Below the pieces are notes generated by a model, which did not search any database, was not told the DNA's origin, and saw only the letters and a program-made list of their open reading frames with translations. DNA of 64,000 nt from positions 1,681,031-1,745,030 of the forward strand of contig NZ_WKJC01000001.1 in assembly GCF_009674675.1 (NCBI RefSeq), in the 5' to 3' direction. The translations under genes and the position numbers were made by a program. Shown in pieces: positions 48,007-57,412 of the stretch (the stretch's first letter is position 1; each line of letters starts with the position of its first letter). Source of the DNA: Kangiella sp. HZ709 (GTDB taxonomy: Bacteria > Pseudomonadota > Gammaproteobacteria > Enterobacterales > Kangiellaceae).

Positions 48007-50198
48007 ATTGCTGCAAAAGCTTCGAGCTCTTCCGCACTCATAGGTTTAGCAAATAGGTATCCTTGCATATGTGAGCAGCCGCATTTGTGCAAGAAGTCTG
48101 CTTGTTCAGAGTTTTCCACTCCTTCTGCTATCAGGTGTAAACCAAATTCTTTACTAATATCGATGATGGCTTTGCTGAGCGCTATATCGTGTTGGCTATT
48201 AGGCAAAGATTTAATGAAAGTGCGATCGATTTTGATGGTATTGATCGGTAATTGTTTAAGATAAGACAGCGAAGAGTAGCCGGTGCCAAAATCGTCGACG
48301 GATATCGAGACGCCAAGATCCCGTAATTGCTTTAGCGGATTTTGTCTTTTTGGAAAATGCTCTATCGCAACATGCTCGGTGATTTCAATTTCAAGTTGAT
48401 TAGCATCAATTTTATGTTTCTTAATTAACTCAATGAATTTGCTGATAAATCTGGGGTTATGCAAGTTGTGACTGGACAAGTTTAGAGCATATTTTTTAAA
48501 GCTAATATTGTTATTTTGCCAAATACTAATTTGTATAAAAAGTGTTTTTGCCAGCCATAGAGAGAAATCATGAATAAGATTATTTTGTTCAGCGATTTGA
48601 ACGAACTCCAATGGTGGAATAGTCTTGTTAAGAGCTTGACTGTTCCATCGACTTAAAACTTCTACGCCTTCTATTTCTTTATCGGGGAAGCTGAAAATAG
48701 GCTGGTAAACAAGTGAAAACTCATTATTTTTAATCGCCGTATTTAACGCTTGTACCAGCTTAGTTTCATTCGCCAGTTTGGACTTAGTGTGTTCAGTATA
48801 AGATTTGAAATTATTACCTTTATCTTGAATGGTAGAAAGGGCAATTTGTGCCTTATTTAAAATATCAAAAGAGCTGCCATCGTTAGGAATAGATGCGCTA
48901 GAAAATCTAAATTTAATGGTGATTAAATTATCATTGATCAAAAAATTATTAGTTAAAGATGCTTGTAGTTGCTCGAAGCACTTATCAATTTTTGAAATAT
49001 TAGGCACTTGATTCATTGGCTTAAAGAAAGCTATTTGGTCGTAGGCGATTGAACCTTGAATAAGTTTTTTGCCATAAATTGATTGCACTCTTCGAATAAT
49101 TTCTCGGTGAATTTCTCGAATTTCTTCGTTTGAATAATTAGACATTAACGCTGACATATCGAGATATTCAATTAATAAGCATACCCCACAGTGACTGCCA
49201 TTGTTAGATAAGATTTGTATGCCTTCCAGAAAACTATTTTTGTTCGGCAAAGTCGTTTGCCAATCAGTTTGGAATTGTTTAATGATGGGTTTAAAGACGC
49301 GAGAAGAGTAGAGTCGCTGTAAAATATAAGTGCTGAATGCTAAGAAAATAAAGAGCAACAAAATATTTCTTAATTGCAGGTATACAGGCTGAAGAACAAT
49401 GCTTTTATCGACTTCTGAAACTAACCACCACGTATTATGTTTTAAAGGATAAAAAGCATAAATTTTATTTTCAGTCATTAAGTGAGATTTGTTTTCCGAG
49501 TTTATTTTCTGTATTAATGCGCTCATATCAACGACTGATGAATCGGAAATTTTATGTAGCGGCGAATTGCCTTCTAGCACCACTTTTCCTTGCGAGTTAA
49601 CTAAATGAAACTTGCCCTGGTGGTTTAGCTGTGAACCTAAAATCTTATTGTAAATGGTGGTGAATTCTACTTCACCAGCGGCCACGCCCATAAAAGTACC
49701 TTGTTCAATAATGGGTACTGTAAATGCGATAAATGCGGTTTTATTATCCTCAACACTGATGTAAGGATTGGTGGTTATGGGTTTTAGTGCTTCTTTTGTT
49801 TCTGTATACCAGGGCCGAGTATTGGGAGAGTATCCGGGAGGAATTACCCAAGGATTAGAGCGGTAATAATTACTTTCTAAAGTATAGCTGAGAAAATCTA
49901 GTAATTCTGTTCTGGCGATCCTGTTAAAATAAGATTGTGGAATTTTTGTATGATCAGAAAGAGTATTTTCACTAAGTTCGTTGGCTAAACTAATGACCAC
50001 AGACTTTCTGGCGCTCATCCATTCGTCAAAGGTATAACCTGTGACTTGGGTTTGATTTTCCAAGCTACTGATAGCTGTATCTATCAATAAGTTTTTATGG
50101 AGGTAATAATTAATGACCGCAAAAAAGGTAAAACTCATCCATAGGAGAGTGATAAATCCCCATAATAGTTTTTTGTCTTTAGCAAATTTTGCAAGCAA
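47991..50198 (-). CDS. c-di-GMP phosphodiesterase: Cache, degenerate GGDEF, EAL
   Basis: 735 residues. Membrane segment about 13-33, a periplasmic Cache-like domain, a second membrane segment near 280-300, a degenerate GGDEF domain (AYDQIAFF in place of the GGDEF loop) and an EAL domain from about residue 480. EAL catalytic residues look intact: EVLSRW, ALNLSSHNL, EIEITEH, DDFGTGYSSL, IKIDR, AEGVEN and MQGYLF. Predicted to degrade c-di-GMP in response to an external ligand. Convergent with pilTU; c-di-GMP often governs pilus function, so a link is plausible but unproven. Confidence 0.9.
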   Translation of the reverse strand: MLAKFAKDKKLLWGFITLLWMSFTFFAVINYYLHKNLLIDTAISSLENQTQVTGYTFDEWMSARKSVVISLANELSENTLSDHTKIPQSYFNRIARTELLDFLSYTLESNYYRSNPWVIPPGYSPNTRPWYTETKEALKPITTNPYISVEDNKTAFIAFTVPIIEQGTFMGVAAGEVEFTTIYNKILGSQLNHQGKFHLVNSQGKVVLEGNSPLHKISDSSVVDMSALIQKINSENKSHLMTENKIYAFYPLKHNTWWLVSEVDKSIVLQPVYLQLRNILLLFIFLAFSTYILQRLYSSRVFKPIIKQFQTDWQTTLPNKNSFLEGIQILSNNGSHCGVCLLIEYLDMSALMSNYSNEEIREIHREIIRRVQSIYGKKLIQGSIAYDQIAFFKPMNQVPNISKIDKCFEQLQASLTNNFLINDNLITIKFRFSSASIPNDGSSFDILNKAQIALSTIQDKGNNFKSYTEHTKSKLANETKLVQALNTAIKNNEFSLVYQPIFSFPDKEIEGVEVLSRWNSQALNKTIPPLEFVQIAEQNNLIHDFSLWLAKTLFIQISIWQNNNISFKKYALNLSSHNLHNPRFISKFIELIKKHKIDANQLEIEITEHVAIEHFPKRQNPLKQLRDLGVSISVDDFGTGYSSLSYLKQLPINTIKIDRTFIKSLPNSQHDIALSKAIIDISKEFGLHLIAEGVENSEQADFLHKCGCSHMQGYLFAKPMSAEELEAFAAIKKPS

Positions 50199-50282
50199 AT
50201 TTGATTATTCCTTTAATTCCTTACTCAACAGATTATCCTAACTGCGGGCTAAGAACCATATCAAAAATGACTTACAAAGGAA

Positions 50283-50717
50283 TTAATACAGGTTTTCGGC
50301 AAAAAAACTTTTCAAAATAAGCTCAGCGGCATAGGCATCTATGTCTTGACACACCTTTTTATAACCGCCCAGTTCGAATAAGTACTCTTTTACTTCAACT
50401 GAGCTTAAACGCTCATCGTGGAAAAATAGTGGCAAACCAAAGCGACCATGTAACCGGTTGCCAAACTTTTTAGCCTTGATTGTAATTTCTTGTTCGCTAC
50501 CATCCATATTTAAAGGTAGTCCCACCACAAAGGCTTCCACTTGCCACTCATTGATTATACTTTCGATATCCAGCCAGTTGGGTTGATCATTATGACAACT
50601 CAACACAGTCAAAGCTTGCGTGGTTTGCATGGTTAAATTGCCAGTGGCAACACCAGTGCGTTTTTCACCATAATCAAAAGCTAGAAAGCGATTATATTTC
50701 TTTATATCGCTCATCAA
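50283..50717 (-). CDS. ruvX: RuvX/YqgF putative RNase H-fold nuclease
   Basis: 144 residues, with FLAFDYGEKRTGVATGN, VGLPLNMDGSEQE and FHDERLSSVEV marking the YqgF RNase H-like fold. Implicated in 16S rRNA 5' processing and named for Holliday junction resolvase activity. Its ATG overlaps the yqgE stop by four bases. Confidence 0.95.
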   Translation of the reverse strand: MMSDIKKYNRFLAFDYGEKRTGVATGNLTMQTTQALTVLSCHNDQPNWLDIESIINEWQVEAFVVGLPLNMDGSEQEITIKAKKFGNRLHGRFGLPLFFHDERLSSVEVKEYLFELGGYKKVCQDIDAYAAELILKSFFAENLY

Positions 50718-51277
50718 GCATGGCCTTTTTGAGTGCTAAGCTGAGTCCAATCAATTCCAAGCAGTTGAGTAGCTTTATCCCAGATTTGGTCAAATGGTGT
50801 ATCGAATAATAAAGATTCAGTTGCTTCAACAAAAAGCCAGGAGTTTTCTTCTAACTCTTTTTCAAGCTGACCTTTTTCCCAACCGGCATAACCTAGGGCG
50901 ATTTTAACTTTTTCAGGACCTTGATTTAAAGCTATTGCAGTCAAGATATCTTCCGAGGTAGACAGGGCGATATTGTCAGTGACGGTTAAGCTGGAATTCC
51001 AGCTGCCAATAGGGCTATGCAGAATAAAGCCTCTTTCGGGAGACACTGGGCCGCCAGCGAGTAGTTTCGTTTTTAAAGCTTTGGTGTCCAGCGTTGCAAA
51101 ATTTAGGTGTTGGAATAACTCTTGGTAATCAGCTTTTAATTGAGTATTAATCACAATGCCCAAGGCACCATCAGAGCTATGCTCACAAATGTAAGTGACG
51201 CTACGACTAAAAAAAGGATCTTCAAGATTTGGCATGGCAATCAGCAAATGATTAGCCAACGAGTTTATTTGTTGCAT
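50714..51277 (-). CDS. yqgE: YqgE/AlgH family protein
   Basis: 187 residues: NHLLIAMPNLEDPFFSRSVTYICEHSSDGALGIVIN, LLAGGPVSPERGFILHS and ALGYAGWEKGQLEKEL are the family signature blocks. Function uncertain; AlgH was named for alginate gene regulation. Conserved pair with ruvX. Confidence 0.94.
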   Translation of the reverse strand: MQQINSLANHLLIAMPNLEDPFFSRSVTYICEHSSDGALGIVINTQLKADYQELFQHLNFATLDTKALKTKLLAGGPVSPERGFILHSPIGSWNSSLTVTDNIALSTSEDILTAIALNQGPEKVKIALGYAGWEKGQLEKELEENSWLFVEATESLLFDTPFDQIWDKATQLLGIDWTQLSTQKGHA

Positions 51278-51351
51278 AGCTTAATTATAACAGTATTAGA
51301 TAGAAAAAAAGAGTGATGATGATGCTTATATTCCGAGCCTTTATGTTGAGC

Positions 51352-52260
51352 TTACCTGCTGGAATGACTGCTGACTCCAGCGCCTGGATCAAAGTCCATT
51401 CTTCGGACAAACTCTAATCGGTTCCCTTTCTTTAAAACCGATGGCGGTAAAGGATCGTATGGAGCAGCTAAGCGAATTAATTCTTTTGCAGTTTCGTCAA
51501 TCAAGGGATTACCTGATGATTTTTGTAGCTGTACAGATTGAAGCTGACCATTTTTATTAATCACTACTTTTATTGTAGGAGAACCAAAGCCTAGCTGGCT
51601 AGAAATTGGCGCATAATGACGATTACCCACTGCTAACACTTTATTGCGCCAGGCTTCCAAATAAGGTGCTTCGTCGGGCGATGCTTTTACCGCAGCGGCA
51701 ATGCCTTGCGCATTCTCGCCACGAGTAGAGGTATTATCATTTAAAGATTGCTCGAGGTTAAGTTGTTTTAATAATTGTGGATCTGGCGTTAGTTCGGTCA
51801 ACTGTTCTTTTTCCTGTTCAATTTCTTTAAGTTCTTTTTCAGGTCGTTGAAAAGTTTTAAATTTGCTACTGGTGTTAGAAGCAATAATTTTTTTGTTCGC
51901 TTCTATGCTAGCTTGCTCTGGCACCATCTCAAGGGATGGTGTGGTAGTAAGTCCTTCAGTAGATTTGAAGTGTTCTAATTCAGTGGTAGGACGTTCTGCC
52001 TGTTCGTTATTGCCTGCACCAATTTGATTATTTTGCCCAATGAAGTCGGCTTCTGTCGGCGCTTCAAGATTTGAACGATGGGCAAGAGTGACTTCTAGAG
52101 AAAGTGGTATAGGGCTAGACTCTGCAGCAGGTAAAACAAAACGGATCCCAAAAATAACGATTAAGTGTAAAGCTACTGCGAAAAACAAAGCAAATCGAAG
52201 CCGGTCACTTTCGGTGACAGGAGAACTTTTTAACTTGATTAGATCTTTGCTTTTACTCAT
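51352..52260 (-). CDS. TonB-like energy transducer protein
   Basis: 302 residues. One N-terminal membrane anchor (about 23-43), a long polar Glu/Ser-rich linker to about 205, and a C-terminal TonB-type domain (NRHYAPISSQLGFGSPTIKVVINKNGQLQSV, IDETAKELIRLAAPYDPLP). No ExbB or ExbD nearby. Its location between gshB and yqgE is shared with many gammaproteobacteria, suggesting a conserved but unspecified periplasm-spanning role. Confidence 0.87.
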   Translation of the reverse strand: MSKSKDLIKLKSSPVTESDRLRFALFFAVALHLIVIFGIRFVLPAAESSPIPLSLEVTLAHRSNLEAPTEADFIGQNNQIGAGNNEQAERPTTELEHFKSTEGLTTTPSLEMVPEQASIEANKKIIASNTSSKFKTFQRPEKELKEIEQEKEQLTELTPDPQLLKQLNLEQSLNDNTSTRGENAQGIAAAVKASPDEAPYLEAWRNKVLAVGNRHYAPISSQLGFGSPTIKVVINKNGQLQSVQLQKSSGNPLIDETAKELIRLAAPYDPLPPSVLKKGNRLEFVRRMDFDPGAGVSSHSSR

Positions 52261-52293
52261 AGATTGAACGTTTATTGTTAATAATAGATTTTC

Positions 52294-53241
52294 TTAAGAA
52301 AGCTTACTCTCAAGAGCATCAAATAGTTGCGCTGCAATATTAATACCATATTCATTCTCTAATTCTCGCATACACGTGGGGCTAGTAACGTTGATTTCAG
52401 TAACATAATTACCAATCATGTCCAGCCCAACAAAATAAAGCCCGCGCTTTATTAACTCTGGAGCAATATGTTCGGCAATATTTTTTTCTGATTTTGTAAT
52501 TGGCATGGGAACGCCGGTACCACCTGCCGCAAGATTACCTCGTGTTTCACCGCTGGATGGAATTCTGGCAAGCGTGTATGGAATCACCTCACCATTGACG
52601 ATTAAGATGCGTTTATCACCCTGTTTAATTTCGGGAATAAACGTTTGCGCCATGGCTAACTGGCTGCCATGTTGAGTAAGAGTTTCGATAATTACCGAAA
52701 TATTAGGATCTGTTGCTGTCACACGGAATATTGATGCTCCGCCCATACCGTCTAGCGGTTTTAAAATGACATCCTTTTGGTTTTTTACAAAATTTTTAAT
52801 TTGTGATTTGTTAGCGCTGACTAAGGTTTTTGGACTAAATTGGGGAAACCAGGCAGTAAATAATTTTTCATTACAGTCTCTAAGGCTGCGCGGGTTATTC
52901 ACCACTAAAGTGCCTGACTCTTGAGCAAGCTCTAACAGGTAAGTGCTGTAAATATAATTCATATCGAAAGGAGGATCTTTGCGCATGAAAATTGTAGAAA
53001 AATCTGAAGCTGGCTTGTATTGCTTGGCTTTCAACTGAAAGTGAGCGCCAACTTCATTAAAAACTTCTAATGCTTCGCAATGGGCAATTACTTGATTTTC
53101 TGCAAGGCTTAAATCTTCGGGTAGGCAGTAGTATAAATCCCAACCGCGCTTTTGCGCTTCCATTAAAAAGCCAAAGCTAGTGTCTTTTTTTATATTAATG
53201 GACTCAATCGGGTCCATGATCATTAGAAGTGAAAGGCTCAT
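52294..53241 (-). CDS. gshB: glutathione synthetase
   Basis: 315 residues from ATG 53241 (MSLSLLMIMDPIESINIKKDTSF), which matches the family; a TTG 15 bases upstream would add five residues. ATP-grasp ligase joining gamma-glutamylcysteine and glycine. KPLDGMGGASIFR, EIKQGDKRILIVNGE and INVTSPTCMRELE are ATP-grasp motifs. Heads the gshB-tonB-yqgE-ruvX block. Confidence 0.96.
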   Translation of the reverse strand: MSLSLLMIMDPIESINIKKDTSFGFLMEAQKRGWDLYYCLPEDLSLAENQVIAHCEALEVFNEVGAHFQLKAKQYKPASDFSTIFMRKDPPFDMNYIYSTYLLELAQESGTLVVNNPRSLRDCNEKLFTAWFPQFSPKTLVSANKSQIKNFVKNQKDVILKPLDGMGGASIFRVTATDPNISVIIETLTQHGSQLAMAQTFIPEIKQGDKRILIVNGEVIPYTLARIPSSGETRGNLAAGGTGVPMPITKSEKNIAEHIAPELIKRGLYFVGLDMIGNYVTEINVTSPTCMRELENEYGINIAAQLFDALESKLS

Positions 53242-53256
53242 TAAATTGGGTTCCAA

Positions 53257-53493
53257 GGAATCAATGACTTAGGTTATCATTAAACCTGAAATAAGATCTA
53301 TTGACGACTAGAATAATAATTGTAAAAAATGCCGACATTTAATATGGAAAAAGTAGTTGCATGTAACAGCGTAGGGCTTTAGGCTATGTTGGAATAGGAC
53401 TTTTGCTAATTATAAAAAAGTATGTTAGAAAGTAAAAGTTAGAAAACTATTTAGGTTTTTATTCTAACTTATTATTTAATCTAGTTATTTTAT
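53257..53493. other. intergenic region between gshB and pilG (AT-rich, with repeats)
   Basis: No gene. Contains TTGACG (about 53303) followed after 16 bases by TAAAAA, a weak promoter candidate for pilG, and the repeated heptamer GTTAGAA at 53424 and 53438 with its inverse TTCTAAC at 53462. The repeats could be a protein-binding site or leader hairpin. Function not shown. Confidence 0.4.
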
Positions 53494-53508
53494 TTGGGTG
53501 TTCCAGCC

Positions 53509-53892
53509 ATGAGCGATTTATTTGCAGGATTGAAGGTTATGGTGGTAGATGATAGTAAAACTATTCGTCGAACTGCTGAAACCTTATTGAAAAAACAAGG
53601 ATGTGAGGTAGTCACTGGAGTCGATGGCTATGATGCATTATCCAAGATAGCCGATTATAAGCCTGACATTATCTTTATTGATATCATGATGCCCCGTTTG
53701 GATGGCTACCAAACTTGTGCTCTGGTTAAAAGTAATAAAGAGTTTGGTTCAACACCTATAATTATGTTGTCTAGTAAAGACGGTGTTTTCGATAAGGCAA
53801 AAGGGCGAGTCGTAGGCTCGGATAATTATTTGACTAAGCCATTCAGCCGCGATGAGTTGTTGAATGCGATCACTGGTCAACTAGAAAATTAA
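53509..53892 (+). CDS. pilG: twitching motility response regulator PilG
   Basis: 127 residues from ATG 53509, preceded by GGGTG. Single receiver domain with the phospho-acceptor Asp58 (FIDIMMPRLDG), as in Pseudomonas PilG; Lys in LTKPFSR completes the site. A CheY-like output of the pilus chemosensory pathway that promotes pilus extension. First gene of pilG-H-I-J-chpA. TTG 53494 is a less likely start. Confidence 0.95.
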   Translation: MSDLFAGLKVMVVDDSKTIRRTAETLLKKQGCEVVTGVDGYDALSKIADYKPDIIFIDIMMPRLDGYQTCALVKSNKEFGSTPIIMLSSKDGVFDKAKGRVVGSDNYLTKPFSRDELLNAITGQLEN

Positions 53893-53902
53893 TTTAAATA
53901 GG

Positions 53903-53922
53903 GTTGATTCGTTAGAGTCAAC
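53903..53922 (+). other. hairpin between pilG and pilH
   Basis: GTTGATTC / GAGTCAAC forms eight pairs (one G-T) with loop GTTA, 11 bases after pilG. No T-run follows, so it is more likely an mRNA stabiliser or processing site than a terminator. Confidence 0.6.
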
Positions 53923-53957
53923 TTAAATATCAGTATTAAATAAAGAGGTAAATTGAT

Positions 53958-54323
53958 ATGGCGCGAGTACTTATTGTGGATGATTCTCCCACAGAAGCTC
54001 ATATCCTCACAGGGATTTTAGAAAAGAATGGACATCAAGTGATCACCGCACCAGATGGTGAATCAGGTATTGTTTCAGCTAAGGCTAATAATCCAGATGT
54101 TATTTTAATGGATGTGGTTATGCCTGGTTTAAATGGTTTCCAAGCCACCAGACAGTTGAAAAAAGATGGTGTTACCTCTTCTATCCCGGTCATTATTGTT
54201 TCCACTAAATCGCAAGCTACCGATCGAGTGTGGGGAATGAGACAAGGAGCTAATGATTACATCACCAAGCCGGTAGATGAAAAATCTTTAATCGAATCTT
54301 TGAATAACGTACTAGGCGGTTAA
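53958..54323 (+). CDS. pilH: twitching motility response regulator PilH
   Basis: 121 residues, single receiver domain with Asp52 (LMDVVMPGLNG) and Lys in YITKPVD, as in Pseudomonas PilH. Thought to counter PilG as a phosphate sink and favour retraction. Preceded by AAAGAGG. Five bases before pilI. Confidence 0.95.
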   Translation: MARVLIVDDSPTEAHILTGILEKNGHQVITAPDGESGIVSAKANNPDVILMDVVMPGLNGFQATRQLKKDGVTSSIPVIIVSTKSQATDRVWGMRQGANDYITKPVDEKSLIESLNNVLGG

Positions 54324-54328
54324 GAATT

Positions 54329-54889
54329 ATGGCTGAGAAATACAGTGAAAAATCGAAGGAATTGGTTGAACTGTTATCTTCCATTGTTGAGCGTAGTAGA
54401 AAGCATAAAGATTCATTACCAGAGCACGATGTTCGAGGTACTGCATTTTGGAGCGGTGTAAGTTTTGCATTAAATGGTGTGGATTATTTAGCACCATTAG
54501 ATGAAATTGCTGAAATAATTCCAGTACCTGAAACTACCAAGGTTCCTGGTGTAAAAACTTGGTTAAAGGGAGTCGCCAATTTACGTGGTGTCCTATTAAC
54601 TTTAATCGATTTGCAAGAATTCTTAGGGCGTTCCAGCTCGAGAAACGTTTTAAAGCAACGAGTATTAGTGCTTGATCAACAAGGTTCATACTTAGGACTT
54701 ATCGTTGATGAGGTCACTGGTATGCAACATTTCGATCAGAAAGATTTAAAAGAGAAAGGATTAACTGCTGATGCGGCAGTAGCGCCTTATGTGGTAGGAG
54801 CATTTGAGCGCGAACAGGGGTTATGGCGAATATTTGGTATGAAAGAGTTAGCGGAAAGTGCTGCTATTCACCAAATTGCTGTAGTTTAG
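54329..54889 (+). CDS. pilI: CheW-like coupling protein PilI
   Basis: 186 residues (Pseudomonas 178). CheW fold: FALNGVDYLAPLDEIAEIIPVPE, GVANLRGVLLTLIDL and LIVDEVTGMQ. Couples the receptor PilJ to the kinase ChpA. Within the pil-chp operon. Confidence 0.95.
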   Translation: MAEKYSEKSKELVELLSSIVERSRKHKDSLPEHDVRGTAFWSGVSFALNGVDYLAPLDEIAEIIPVPETTKVPGVKTWLKGVANLRGVLLTLIDLQEFLGRSSSRNVLKQRVLVLDQQGSYLGLIVDEVTGMQHFDQKDLKEKGLTADAAVAPYVVGAFEREQGLWRIFGMKELAESAAIHQIAVV

Positions 54890-54936
54890 ATAGATAAAAA
54901 GAATGTGTTATTTGATTAACGTCTCGGGAGCAACTC

Positions 54937-57285
54937 ATGAGTGAGACCACTGTAAAAAAAGGCCGCACAGGCTCTAATTTTATTATTTTCTTATTAGTAT
55001 TGGTATTGATTGGATTCGCTGTTAATGCGTTTTATGGCTTTATTCAATCTGGCAATGTTACCAGCAGAATTGCACTAGCTTCAGAAATGAAGGTATTGTC
55101 TCAGCAGATTGCTACAAACGCCACGGAGGCCGCTAAAGGTACTCAGGCGGCATTTACCGAGCTTGAAGAAGCCTCTAATAAATTCAACGCTAATTTGCGT
55201 AAATTGGTCGATGGAGATGACATCGCAGGCTTGCCGGCTGCACCGCTGAATATACAAACCAATCAACTTGCATCATTAAGTACACAATGGGCAGAGATTA
55301 AAGGTAGTTCCGATAGAATCCTAGAAAATAGGAATGTCGTTAATCAAATGTTCGCCAATGCAAATGATTTGGATGGATTGATTCCAAATATGCAGCGCGA
55401 ATATGACAATGTTATCGATACGCTACTAGATACTCGTTCAAACGGTGACGAGATTCACCAAGCGACCCGTCAGAAGTGGTTAGCTGAGAGAATCTCTTCG
55501 GGTCTGCAAAAAGTATTACGTGGTGGTGAAGAAGCAAGGTTAGCTTCAGAAGATTTCGGTCAAGACGTTGATACTTTCGGAGCTTACCTTGAAGGTCAGC
55601 TTAGCGGTGACGAAATATTAGAAATCCGCCGTGTTGCAAACTCTAGTGCCCGCTCATCATTAGAAGCAATTGTAGATGTTTTCCAAGATGTGGCAGATAA
55701 AGTTGATTACATCGTTTTCAGTACTCCAAAATTATTTCAGGTACAAGAAGCGTCAGATGCAATTTTCGCTAACTCAGAAAGCTTACTGGGTTCAACGGAG
55801 GAGCTTGAGACAGCCTTTAACTCGGCTACTACTAGTGTCACTGAGTTTGGTAGTACAACCATTTCTGGTGTTTTATTCGTCTTGATATTATTGTTACTTG
55901 TCTTATTGTACTTAAGCCAACGTAAAGCGGAGAAATCTCGCTTAGCAGAATCAGAAGTTGCAGCAGAGAAAGAAAAAGAAGAGAACGCTCAAAACCAGGA
56001 AGCTATTATTCGATTACTGGATGAGATTGATTCATTAGCAGATGGTGATTTAACGGTAAAAGCAACCGTAACCGAGGATTTCACGGGTGCAATTGCTGAC
56101 TCCTTTAACTTAACCATTGACCAATTGAGAGGCGTGGTAGGAACTATTAACACGGCGGTGGATCAGGTAACAAAATCAACCGGAAATACACAGCAAACAT
56201 CGATGGCATTAGCTGAGGCATCGCGTCAACAAGCACAGGAAATTACCGGAGCTACGGCGGCGATTAATGAAATGGCAGTATCGATTGAGCAAGTATCTAC
56301 CAACGCATCAGAATCATCTCAGGTTGCGGAAAAGTCGGTTGAGATCGCGAAGAAAGGCGGGGCCGTTGTACGTAACACGATTAAAGGGATGGACACGATT
56401 CGTGAGCAGATCCAAGAAACTTCTAAACGTATTAAACGTCTGGGTGAGTCGTCACAAGAAATTGGTAACATCGTATCATTGATTAACGATATTGCTGACC
56501 AAACGAACATTCTGGCACTTAACGCGGCAATTCAGGCATCGGCAGCGGGTGAAGCTGGTCGTGGTTTCGCGGTTGTTGCGGATGAGGTACAACGACTGGC
56601 GGAGCGTTCAGGTAATGCAACGAAGCAGATTGAAGCGCTAGTAAAAACGATTCAGAACGATACTAACGAGGCGGTTATCTCGATGGAAGATACCACTTCT
56701 GAGGTTGTCCGCGGTGCTCGATTAGCACAAGACGCGGGTGTCTCGCTGGAAGAAATTGAAAACGTATCAACTAACTTAGCTGATTTGATTCAATCGATTT
56801 CAAACGCCGCACGACAACAGGCAGCATCTGCTGGTCATGTTTCCAATACGATGACCATTATTCAGGAAATTACTTCACAAACTTCAGAGGGTACTACAGA
56901 AACTGCCCGTTCGATTGGTGAGTTAGCTGAGCTTTCTGAGGAACTAAGTCGTTCAGTATCAGGCTTTAAATTGGATTCTAGTAATGAAGATTATTTCAGC
57001 AGTAGTGCACCGGTTTCTGAAAGTTTTGAAGATACCACTGGTTTTGATGATGAGTCTGTTGAAGATTTATCTGAAGGTGACTTTGATATCCAAGAAGCAG
57101 AAGAGCAGTTAACTGAAGCCGAAGAGCAACTTGAAGAATTAAATGATGATTTTTCTGAGCTTGATATTGATAGTGAATTAGATGATGCGGTTGAAGAATT
57201 TGATGCATCTTCTAACGATGATGATTCCATTATCGAAGAGCTTGATGAGCTTCTAGAAGATTTAGGGACAGACAAAAAAGATTAA
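54937..57285 (+). CDS. pilJ: pilus chemoreceptor PilJ with acidic C-terminal extension
   Basis: 782 residues against 682 in Pseudomonas. Membrane segment about 14-36, periplasmic PilJ repeats, second membrane segment about 309-330, HAMP linker, and a methyl-accepting signalling domain with hairpin tip (NDIADQTNILALNAAIQASAA). After residue about 678 comes a 104-residue tail that is almost entirely acidic with Gln/Ser and ends DLGTDKKD. Receptor for pilin or surface cues that controls ChpA. No pentapeptide CheR tether is seen. Confidence 0.94.
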   Translation: MSETTVKKGRTGSNFIIFLLVLVLIGFAVNAFYGFIQSGNVTSRIALASEMKVLSQQIATNATEAAKGTQAAFTELEEASNKFNANLRKLVDGDDIAGLPAAPLNIQTNQLASLSTQWAEIKGSSDRILENRNVVNQMFANANDLDGLIPNMQREYDNVIDTLLDTRSNGDEIHQATRQKWLAERISSGLQKVLRGGEEARLASEDFGQDVDTFGAYLEGQLSGDEILEIRRVANSSARSSLEAIVDVFQDVADKVDYIVFSTPKLFQVQEASDAIFANSESLLGSTEELETAFNSATTSVTEFGSTTISGVLFVLILLLLVLLYLSQRKAEKSRLAESEVAAEKEKEENAQNQEAIIRLLDEIDSLADGDLTVKATVTEDFTGAIADSFNLTIDQLRGVVGTINTAVDQVTKSTGNTQQTSMALAEASRQQAQEITGATAAINEMAVSIEQVSTNASESSQVAEKSVEIAKKGGAVVRNTIKGMDTIREQIQETSKRIKRLGESSQEIGNIVSLINDIADQTNILALNAAIQASAAGEAGRGFAVVADEVQRLAERSGNATKQIEALVKTIQNDTNEAVISMEDTTSEVVRGARLAQDAGVSLEEIENVSTNLADLIQSISNAARQQAASAGHVSNTMTIIQEITSQTSEGTTETARSIGELAELSEELSRSVSGFKLDSSNEDYFSSSAPVSESFEDTTGFDDESVEDLSEGDFDIQEAEEQLTEAEEQLEELNDDFSELDIDSELDDAVEEFDASSNDDDSIIEELDELLEDLGTDKKD

Positions 57286-57304
57286 AATAAAAGTCTAATG
57301 TAAC

Positions 57305-57328
57305 CACGAGAACGATAGTGTTCTCGTG
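57305..57328 (+). other. hairpin between pilJ and chpA
   Basis: Perfect 9-bp stem CACGAGAAC / GTTCTCGTG with loop GATAGT, 19 bases after the pilJ stop. No T-run, so it is not a classic terminator; RNA processing or decay control between the receptor and kinase is possible. Confidence 0.65.
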
Positions 57329-57412
57329 ACTCTACAACTGCATTTGATATTTGTTGAAGGAAGAAATAATAACGATAAGCAATAAATATTGAATGGCGAT
57401 AACGGTGTGAAG

